Translations under genes and position numbers: made by a program
Source: Muricauda sp. SCSIO 64092
Lineage (GTDB): Bacteria; Bacteroidota; Bacteroidia; Flavobacteriales; Flavobacteriaceae
NCBI RefSeq assembly: GCF_023016285.1
Contig: NZ_CP095413.1
Coordinates: 620,001-684,000 of the forward strand
Direction of reading: 5' to 3'
Length of the DNA stretch: 64,000 bases
In this document: positions 53,767-60,933 of the stretch, one piece after another
How the letters are laid out: every line of letters starts with the position of its first letter
Numbering within the stretch: position 1 is the first letter of the stretch
The notes under the pieces: model-generated
What the model was told of the DNA's origin: nothing
Seen by the model: the letters and a program-made list of their open reading frames with translations, nothing else
The model's database searches: none

Positions 53767-55034
53767 GCTGTGACATTTACTTCAGGTTTGGTTGAATTTT
53801 CCAAAAAAGTGAAGTACCATCCCCCAAAAACAGTGATTCCAAAATAAAACAAAATAGCGGTACTCCCCCACTTCCAATAGGCATTGATTCCAAACCAATC
53901 ACCGGTAAACCAAATAAGCAAGAAGCCCATAACACTTCTCACAAATTCTATCCAAAAGGCATGGCGCTTCCTATCCATTAATGAGGTATACCCATAAATG
54001 CCCACAAATACAAATGCTCCAAATAGGAGAAGGTTGTTAAATCCTATTTCAGAATAATTATAGAACATAAAAAGCATCAATCCGGTATTGAACAATAGCT
54101 GAAAAATAGCATACCCTTTTAAGGATGGGGAAGCTAGGGGCTTATACTTGTTGAAAGCATAAACATTTTCAATTTTTGATATGGGATATTTTTCATTGAC
54201 GTCATTTGGCCGCCATCCCGTTGGCATGAACCATATACGCAATTTATCCTTCCAGTTCTTGGTACGCCATGCATCTTTCATCAGTCTCCAAACATGTTGA
54301 AAGTTGATGATGATCGGATTCCAGGTAGCCGCTGGTTTTAAAACCCCATATTGTGGTGGCACATCATCCAACTCTTCCTGGAAAGTTCCAAACATACGGT
54401 CCCATATACAAAGTATCTGACCTAGATTTTTATCAATGTACTCTGGATTAATGGCGTGATGCACCCGATGCTGGGATGGGGTTACGATTACATATTCAAG
54501 CCAGCCCATTTTACCAATATGCTGGGTGTGGTACCAAAATTGGGCGAATAAGTGGATAGGGGCCAAAATGGCAATGACCTCATTGGGTACCCCCAGTAAA
54601 GCAGCCGGAATCAATAATAGTGCAAAGTACCCTATTACATTGGAAATGGACTGTCGCAATGCACAGGCCAAATTAAACTCCTCACTGCTATGATGGATAA
54701 CATGTTGATTCCAAAAAATATTGACATGGTGGCTTAATCTATGGTTCCAGTACCCTGCAAAATCAATACAAAGAAAGGCCAAAAGCCAAACCAACCAAGT
54801 GGATTCAATTGTGAACAATGCCAAATATTTCAACAAAAATGGATAGCCCACCAGTACCAAAACGAGACCCAGGGAATCCTTTACAATATTGGTAAGACCA
54901 GAGCTTAAACTGCTCACCGTGTCCATAACATTGTGTTTTTGGTCCTTTACCAAATACCCATATCCTATTTCCAGGAGTACCAACCCAATGAAAAAGGGAA
55001 TGGCATATAATAAAGCGTTCGCATAAGTTTCCAT
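53763..55034 (-). CDS. Sterol desaturase/fatty acid hydroxylase family membrane protein
   Basis: 423 residues. Di-iron histidine clusters HRLSHH, HVIHHSSE and HRVHHA at about residues 98-200, within a helical membrane protein, followed by an additional 150-residue membrane region. Families with this signature hydroxylate or desaturate lipids (alkylglycerol monooxygenase-like). The substrate is unknown; context with phospholipid genes is suggestive only. Upstream is a two-component pair on the same strand. Confidence 0.88.
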   Translation of the reverse strand: METYANALLYAIPFFIGLVLLEIGYGYLVKDQKHNVMDTVSSLSSGLTNIVKDSLGLVLVLVGYPFLLKYLALFTIESTWLVWLLAFLCIDFAGYWNHRLSHHVNIFWNQHVIHHSSEEFNLACALRQSISNVIGYFALLLIPAALLGVPNEVIAILAPIHLFAQFWYHTQHIGKMGWLEYVIVTPSQHRVHHAINPEYIDKNLGQILCIWDRMFGTFQEELDDVPPQYGVLKPAATWNPIIINFQHVWRLMKDAWRTKNWKDKLRIWFMPTGWRPNDVNEKYPISKIENVYAFNKYKPLASPSLKGYAIFQLLFNTGLMLFMFYNYSEIGFNNLLLFGAFVFVGIYGYTSLMDRKRHAFWIEFVRSVMGFLLIWFTGDWFGINAYWKWGSTAILFYFGITVFGGWYFTFLENSTKPEVNVTA

Positions 55035-55043
55035 ACCTTTAAA

Positions 55044-55748
55044 TTAAGCAATATTTGGAATCCTAAGGATAAAACCCTTGCCATGGACATTCTCAATTTT
55101 AAGGGTATCGTCTTTTTTTAAGTAATTGCGCAATCTGGTAATGAACACATTGAGGCTTTTCCTGTTGAAATAATCATTATCCCCCCAAAGCTTGACGAGA
55201 ATTTCCTTATGCGTGCATAAATTATTTTTGTTGGTGGCCAGTATCCTTAGCAATTCCATTTCCCTTGTGGTAAGTGTAGTGAAATCATCCCCAAAAATCA
55301 ATTTTTGATTCTTACAGTCCAATTGATACTGCCCTAAAATCAGGATTTCCTGTTCCATGGAACGGCCTTCCGGAATCAATCGGGACAAAAGTGTATGAAT
55401 ACGTACCACCAGTTCCTCCTCGTCGATGGGTTTCTTTAAATAATCAACCGCGCCCAGGGCAAATCCCTTAAGGACATCTATTTTGAGCGATCTTGCCGTA
55501 AGGAACAAAAATGGCAACTCCATAGCATTGATCCGCATCCGTTCGGCCAGGGCAAAACCATCCATTCGGGGCATCATCACATCCAAAATGGCCAAATCGT
55601 AGTTTTTCTTCTCCATAAGTTCCAAAGCTTCCTCACCATTCTTGGCCCATGTTACCTGAAACCCTTTCATTCCAAGGTATTCAGAGAGAAGATACCCTAG
55701 GGATTCTTCATCTTCTACCAATAACAATCTTTTTTTATTGGATTTCAT
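55044..55748 (-). CDS. OmpR-type response regulator
   Basis: 234 residues. Receiver (VEDEESLGYLLSEYL, phospho-acceptor Asp in LAILDVMMPRMDG, Lys in YLKKPIDEEEL) and a winged-helix DNA-binding domain (TLTTREMELLRILATNKNNL, then FNRKSLNVFITRLRNYLKKD). It overlaps the upstream kinase gene by 14 bases. Nine bases separate it from the desaturase gene downstream, so that gene may be cotranscribed. Confidence 0.94.
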   Translation of the reverse strand: MKSNKKRLLLVEDEESLGYLLSEYLGMKGFQVTWAKNGEEALELMEKKNYDLAILDVMMPRMDGFALAERMRINAMELPFLFLTARSLKIDVLKGFALGAVDYLKKPIDEEELVVRIHTLLSRLIPEGRSMEQEILILGQYQLDCKNQKLIFGDDFTTLTTREMELLRILATNKNNLCTHKEILVKLWGDNDYFNRKSLNVFITRLRNYLKKDDTLKIENVHGKGFILRIPNIA

Positions 55749-57036
55749 ACAGTGGAATTTGTACAGTAACCGTGGTTCCTTTAAGGGGTTCGCTTTCCAG
55801 CTTGATCCTTCCTTTATGTTGCCTTACGACCGTCTTTACATAATTAAGTCCCAATCCAAAACCCTTAACCGTATGGACATTGCCCCTATTGGACCGATAG
55901 TACTTTTCAAAAACCTTTCCCTGCTCCTCCTTGGCAATCCCATATCCATTGTCCTTTATTTCAATATACAAGCTTTTTGCTTTCTTGCAAGCCATTAACT
56001 CCACCTTAGGGGAATCGGCATATTTTTTGGCATTGTCCAAAAGATTATTGACCATGTTCTGTAAATGGAAGGACTCCCCTTTTATGGGAAAAGGACCTTT
56101 CTTCAACTCAAAGGAAAAGTCCACTTTTTCAAGGGCTGAAAGTGCTTTGTAATCCTTGCAGACTTTTTCCAAATACGGGTAAAAATCAATGGGCATCGAT
56201 TGTATTACCGCTTTTTTTCGCTCCATGGTAGCTAGTTCCAATACCTTTTCGATATGATTTGACAAACGTTCGGATTGTTGATGTATAATCGTTACAAAGG
56301 TCTGTGCGGAATCATCCACTTTATCCTTCAATATTTTGGAAGCCAAGCTAATGGAAAAAACGGGTGTTTTAAGTTCGTGGGTCAGGTTATTGATAAATGC
56401 GTCGGTGGTAGTGATGACCCTGCGTTGCCAGTAATAGGTCCGCAAAATCCAAATCACCACAACAATGATTCCCAATAGAAAAATAATACTGGGGAGGGTA
56501 AGGCCATTCAATTGCGAAAGGAAATAGCGATTTAAATCCCGAAATTTAAGGTTCAGCACAAATCGCTGTCCAAAGAGATTGGGGAGATAACCATCCAACA
56601 GAATAGGATAGGAATTGCTCTTTTCACGTTTCCCGAACACATTTGGGGATTTAAGATAGTATGCAGAATCCCTGGTCGTCAAGGTATAGGTGAAATCTGC
56701 CTCCACGCCGTTCTGAATCAAACTTTCCCTTAAAAAATCATTTAGAAAATAACTCGAAGCATCCAAAACACTATCCGGACTGGTCCTAAAAAAGGATGTG
56801 TCCCGACGCATTGCACTGACCATCAGGAAAGTAAGTTCATTCTCTGTTCCAAGGCCCCTCTTTATATCCTCCATGGACCTTTCCACCTTTTCACTGAATT
56901 GAATCTTGGCAAGATTCAAGCCTATTCTAAGATATTGATATTGTACAAAAGCCAATCCAAAAATGGAAACCACAAAAACGATTATGAAAAGGCTTCTGTT
57001 TTTCAATGGAACAATGCTTAAGGATTTATGGCACAA
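55735..57036 (-). CDS. Membrane sensor histidine kinase (partner of the OmpR-type regulator)
   Basis: 433 residues if TTG 57036 is used; TTG 57006 (KNRSLFIIVF) gives 423 and is at least as likely. No ATG is available in this frame upstream of the first helix. Two helices (about 14-34 and 185-205) bracket a periplasmic sensor domain; then HisKA with LTHELKTPVFSISLASKIL and HATPase with NLLDNAKKYADSPKVELMA, DNGYGIAKEEQGKVFEKYYR, GFGLGLNYVKT. Its 5' end is 31 bases from the MITE, so its promoter may lie in or near that element. Confidence 0.9.
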   Translation of the reverse strand: MCHKSLSIVPLKNRSLFIIVFVVSIFGLAFVQYQYLRIGLNLAKIQFSEKVERSMEDIKRGLGTENELTFLMVSAMRRDTSFFRTSPDSVLDASSYFLNDFLRESLIQNGVEADFTYTLTTRDSAYYLKSPNVFGKREKSNSYPILLDGYLPNLFGQRFVLNLKFRDLNRYFLSQLNGLTLPSIIFLLGIIVVVIWILRTYYWQRRVITTTDAFINNLTHELKTPVFSISLASKILKDKVDDSAQTFVTIIHQQSERLSNHIEKVLELATMERKKAVIQSMPIDFYPYLEKVCKDYKALSALEKVDFSFELKKGPFPIKGESFHLQNMVNNLLDNAKKYADSPKVELMACKKAKSLYIEIKDNGYGIAKEEQGKVFEKYYRSNRGNVHTVKGFGLGLNYVKTVVRQHKGRIKLESEPLKGTTVTVQIPLYEIQ

Positions 57037-57066
57037 TATACGGTGTTGTATGGTTTTGAAATAGCC

Positions 57067-57316
57067 TTAGAGCCTGTTTGGGAATTTGTCAATTGTTTTT
57101 CTATGTCCCTTTTTGCGGCCAGCGCACCATCTGGCCCCTCTTTCAAAGGCCAAACCGTTGGCCTTTTCTTTCGGTCCTGTTAAAATTTTGGTCCATAACC
57201 ATAGCTATGCTTTTCCATCGCACCAGCTCGCCCATAGCTTTCGCTATGTCGTGCCCCGTTCCGCACTAAAAATGTCCTATTACAATTCCAATCACAAATT
57301 CCCAAACAGGCTCTTA
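57067..57316. mobile_element. MITE with perfect terminal inverted repeats and TTA target duplication
   Basis: 244 bases (57070-57313) bounded by 20-bp perfect inverted ends: GAGCCTGTTTGGGAATTTGT at 57070-57089 and its complement at 57294-57313. TTA flanks both ends (57067-57069 and 57314-57316), a 3-bp TNA duplication of the kind made by IS5-family transposases. The interior has no intact gene. The rest of the 415-base intergenic gap (57317-57451) shows only AT-rich sequence. Confidence 0.9.
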
Positions 57317-57451
57317 ATCTTTCATTAACCATTTTGATCTTTTGTTATCCCAGTGCTATTGGCAAGAACGCTAGTTTTGTCCTAGTTTAGTTTTAATTTC
57401 TTTTCAAGTATTATAAATAAAGAGAGGTCTTAATGGGCCTCTTTTACATTT

Positions 57452-58295
57452 TCAGTCAAAGAAAGTGGCAATATCCGATGCGGAGGTCAAATCCGGAATC
57501 TTTTCTGAGCGGGGAATACACAGCATGCTTTGGGGAAATTCCTTGACCATATTTCGAACAGCCTCAGGTAGCTCTTTCTCCTTTCTTACGGGATGAATGG
57601 GGCAGTCTTCCAAAAAAGGGTAAATGGTCGCTCCATGAAAATTGAAAATATTCATACTTACCCAAAGCTTCCCATGTCTTTTGCGATAATCCTCCAACAC
57701 GGGACCGGTCGGTTTCTCCAAAATATCCGTTACAAAACCAGCATCATTGAAATCCAATAAAGCAAATCTGGCAATTTTTTCTTGGGAATGGCCCAGACCC
57801 TCCCCATCATAGCCAATCAATGCATTGGTGACTTTTCTTTCTGCCATTAACGCCCTAAACGCCCCTACATCATAGAGGTTATCCCCATTACAGACCGTGA
57901 AGTTTTCATCCAGTAGATTTTGGTGCTGATGTAAACACTGTTGGAGTGCATCAGCCGTGCCCAAGGGCTTTTCCCTATGGGAAGGAATATGTTGAACGGC
58001 GACCTTCACCTCCAGTCCACGAAATTTTTCCATGCTCCCCCAACTCGGTTATAAAATCCATAAAAGCTTCATTTTCCGGAGAAGTAATCAAATATATCGT
58101 CCGTATACCGGCCGTTACGGCATTCCGAATCAGGTAGTACAAAAGGGGTCTGCCCATTTTACCCAGGGGAATAAGACTTTTATGTAACTTTTTAGCGGTC
58201 TGAATTATCGTACTGGACAAATTCGAATCTTCCAGGCTCTTTTTCATTCTGGAAGAAGCCCCCCCGGCCATAATGACCAAACTATTGTTTCTCAT
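57452..58295 (-). pseudogene. Sugar nucleotidyltransferase, frameshifted
   Basis: Two overlapping frames give one protein. The N-terminal part (58295 to 57975) starts MRNNSLVIMAGGASSRMKK, the nucleotide-binding signature, and continues to FMDFITELG. The C-terminal part (to 57452) carries KPLGTADALQQCL and ENFTVCNGDNLYDV, the catalytic Asp region, then ILEKPTGP. Removing one G from the GGGGG run (plus strand 58037-58041) joins them as TELGSMEKFRGLEV, a 280-residue product. As written the reading is lost by a +1 shift. It follows the GHMP kinase with a 4-base overlap. Either decay, phase variation at the G run or a sequencing error. Confidence 0.85.
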
Positions 58296-59353
58296 ACTTT
58301 GGGATATGTAAGTTTAACTTCGTAAGCGGCTTTTGCCCCATTGTCCAAAAAAGCGGTAATCACATCTTGTTTATGGGTATCCTCCACCATGGCGACCATA
58401 CAACCTCCTCCCCCCGAACCAATAATCTTTGTTCCATTTGCCCCCGCTTTCCTGGCCGCATCCATCATCATGGCCATTTCCCTGGGGGTGTTCCCAATAT
58501 GGTCCTCCAATATTTTTTGATGACGGTTCATGAGTTCCCCCAACTGCATCAGGTCGGGGTTTTCGTTTTTTAAAAGCCTTTTCGCCTTTTGGGTAATGTC
58601 ATAATTGTGTATGGTGGCATACCAGTATCTGACATACTTTTCTGGAATCACCCCCTTGTATTTTTCATAATCCATTACGTTGGCATCCTGAATTTTAAAT
58701 TCCGGATTTTGGGCCTTTATCCGATATAATGCACTTTGTTGATAGCTTTTCGCATTTTGAAGCACATCCAAAGTCCTTTTGGCCATTCCGGACTCCGCTA
58801 TCACCAAATTTCCCCATCTTCCTTTTAACCTCTCCGTTTTTCCATGTTGCGTATCAATAAAAAGCAGTCCCTGCTGTGCAATGGTATATTGATCCATTAA
58901 TCCGCCCGGTTGATCAAAAAAGCGTACTTCTGCTTCATAGGCCCAACGTCCTATATCCGAATCCGTAAAACGTATTCTCCCTTCTTGGATGGCAACCAAA
59001 AAACGAATCCATGCAACGGTTAATGCGGAAGAGCTTGAAAGACCAGCATTTATCGGAATATTTCCGGATATTTCAATTTTGTAGCCCTGCCTAAAACGGA
59101 AATCTTTTTCCAGCAAAATAGCCATTGCGGAACGAATGTAGTCCCCAGGGGCCACCTTTTCCCCGTTTGTATCCAAAGGGACGGTTCTGAAGGAGTTTAT
59201 GTCCTTGAGTTCCAATTGAAACTCATGTGACCGAATCGGTTTGGCCTTCAGCTGCATATATCGGTCAATGGTACCGGCAATTACGGGTAGGCCCAAATAA
59301 TCCTGATGATCTCCAAAAAAACAGATACGGGCCGGGACCCTTATTTTAATCAT
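58292..59353 (-). CDS. GHMP family sugar kinase
   Basis: 353 residues. GHMP motifs: N-terminal PARICFFGDHQDYLG (residues 7-21, galactokinase-like substrate loop), PINAGLSSSSA (100-110, ATP loop) and the C-terminal KIIGSGGGGCMVAMV. Probably a sugar 1-kinase. Neighbours are a GH109 glycosidase (3-base gap upstream) and a nucleotidyltransferase, so it likely phosphorylates a sugar, perhaps GalNAc, released by GH109. Glucuronokinase, L-fucokinase or heptose kinase activity is also possible. Confidence 0.85.
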   Translation of the reverse strand: MIKIRVPARICFFGDHQDYLGLPVIAGTIDRYMQLKAKPIRSHEFQLELKDINSFRTVPLDTNGEKVAPGDYIRSAMAILLEKDFRFRQGYKIEISGNIPINAGLSSSSALTVAWIRFLVAIQEGRIRFTDSDIGRWAYEAEVRFFDQPGGLMDQYTIAQQGLLFIDTQHGKTERLKGRWGNLVIAESGMAKRTLDVLQNAKSYQQSALYRIKAQNPEFKIQDANVMDYEKYKGVIPEKYVRYWYATIHNYDITQKAKRLLKNENPDLMQLGELMNRHQKILEDHIGNTPREMAMMMDAARKAGANGTKIIGSGGGGCMVAMVEDTHKQDVITAFLDNGAKAAYEVKLTYPKV

Positions 59354-59356
59354 GGA

Positions 59357-60754
59357 CTAGGAAACGATTTGAAGTGGTTGGGTATGTTTCCAATTTCCCC
59401 GTGTAAAATCTGGAAATGGTTGCGGGTAACCTCCGCTGGCTACGGACCGTTCACTCAAGGGGGCCACGGCACTCCAAAAGCAACCTTCGTATACATTTTG
59501 GTCCAGGGGCAATCCCTTTTGTAAACATTCCACAATTCGGTACACCATAATCCCATCCATTCCCCCATGGCCACTTTCTTTGGCAGCATCATTTAACCTT
59601 TTGTACAGCGGATGGTCGTACATATCATAAAGTGCTTGAAGTTGGTCTCCCTGCACCCACGAGTGATGATCTTTGGTAAGTCCCTCTACCCCGTCTTCCA
59701 AAGCTACCCGAGTTGGGAAGCCGGCCAAAGCCCCTTTTGTTCCTTGAACCAAATTTAATCTTGAATAAGGTCGGGGACTGGTTTCGTCCCATTGTACCAT
59801 AATGGTTCTGCCAAAATGGGTTTTAATGATCGAGGTATTCAAATCACCTCCCTTAAAGTCCAATTGGTTCCATTTATGATCCTTCGGATACTTTTTTTTG
59901 GCGTATGCTTCACGTCCCAACCCAGGACTCGAGAAAGAGACCAAACTCCCAAAGGTATCTTCTTGCCTTCCCAAACTCATATATTGGGCTATGGGGCCCA
60001 ATCCATGGGTTGGATATAAATTTCCGTTTCTTTCGGCATAATGATAGGTCCTCCAAGAACCTGTTCCCCTGTCCTGTTCTTCCATTTGCCACCGTAATTC
60101 ATGGATATAAGCTGCTTCTCCGTGTAAGAGCTCACCTATCACTTCCTGTCTGCACATATGGAGAAACATTAATTCGTCCCGACCATAATTCACGTTCTCC
60201 AACATCATACAGTGTTTTTGGGTCATTTCGGATGTATCTACGATATCCCACATTTCCTGGAGTGTCAACGCAATGGGAACCTCAACAAAGGTATGGGCGC
60301 CCTGTTTCATACTCTCAATGGCCATTGGGGCGTGATTTCGCCAATTGGTGGCAATGAACACAATATCCGGTTTGACCTCCGTCAGCATGGTTTTCCATCG
60401 ATCCTCATGCCCATGGTACAATTTGATGTTTTGATGTCTGCCTTGATCGGCAACTTCCCGCACCCATCCCTCTTTTTCCATGACCAAATCCTCATACAGA
60501 TCACATATGGCCACAACTTCGGTTCCAGGCAAGGAAGCCAAAAACTTGAGATGATATCCACCTCTTGCCCCCACACCGATAAAAGCCGCTCTAATATTTT
60601 CCAGTTTTGGTGCGGCAAAGCCTCCCATATAGGTGGCAGCGGATGGTCGCTCTGTCTGCCCTCTGATATACTCCGGAAACAAGGATAGCGCACCCATGCT
60701 TGCCGTTGCCATGGAGGTCTTTTTGAGGAAATTTCTTCGGTTAATGTTTTTCAT
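59357..60754 (-). CDS. GH109-like Gfo/Idh/MocA protein (alpha-N-acetylgalactosaminidase family)
   Basis: 465 residues. Twin-arginine-type signal (NRRNFLKKTSMATASMGAL), a Rossmann domain with IGVGARGGYHLKFLASLPG and VVAICD, then the family C-terminal domain. The stretches CMMLENVNYGRDELMFLHM, GELLHGEAAYIHELR and GNLYPTHGLGPIAQYMS are GH109 landmarks as I remember them. GH109 enzymes use NAD+ bound in the protein to cleave alpha-GalNAc. Exported, so it would act on glycans outside the cytoplasm. First gene of the operon with the GHMP kinase. Confidence 0.9.
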   Translation of the reverse strand: MKNINRRNFLKKTSMATASMGALSLFPEYIRGQTERPSAATYMGGFAAPKLENIRAAFIGVGARGGYHLKFLASLPGTEVVAICDLYEDLVMEKEGWVREVADQGRHQNIKLYHGHEDRWKTMLTEVKPDIVFIATNWRNHAPMAIESMKQGAHTFVEVPIALTLQEMWDIVDTSEMTQKHCMMLENVNYGRDELMFLHMCRQEVIGELLHGEAAYIHELRWQMEEQDRGTGSWRTYHYAERNGNLYPTHGLGPIAQYMSLGRQEDTFGSLVSFSSPGLGREAYAKKKYPKDHKWNQLDFKGGDLNTSIIKTHFGRTIMVQWDETSPRPYSRLNLVQGTKGALAGFPTRVALEDGVEGLTKDHHSWVQGDQLQALYDMYDHPLYKRLNDAAKESGHGGMDGIMVYRIVECLQKGLPLDQNVYEGCFWSAVAPLSERSVASGGYPQPFPDFTRGNWKHTQPLQIVS

Positions 60755-60865
60755 GTTTACAGTTAGTCCAGGAATACAAACAAAATGTGTATTGAAAATA
60801 GGAAAAAAGTAGTTAACCCAGGGATATTGGCCACAACGGTTTTCGTCATTATTGAATAAAATACA

Positions 60866-60893
60866 AAGAACCGAGGGGTATCCCTCGGTTCTT
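60866..60893 (-). terminator. Terminator of the large surface lipoprotein gene
   Basis: Perfect 12-bp stem AAGAACCGAGGG/CCCTCGGTTCTT with a 4-base loop, 40 bases beyond the lipoprotein stop on the minus strand. It is followed by TGTATTTTATT, a weak T-tract. It separates the lipoprotein from the GH109 operon. The rest of the 60755-60933 gap has no clear promoter. Confidence 0.75.
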
Positions 60894-60933
60894 GCAACAA
60901 TAAAACATCAAACACTAACTGAAAATGAAGTCG

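Noticed and set aside
57078..57328. Small frames inside the gap between the kinase and the nucleotidyltransferase
   Set aside because: They lie within the MITE and have no transposase motif.
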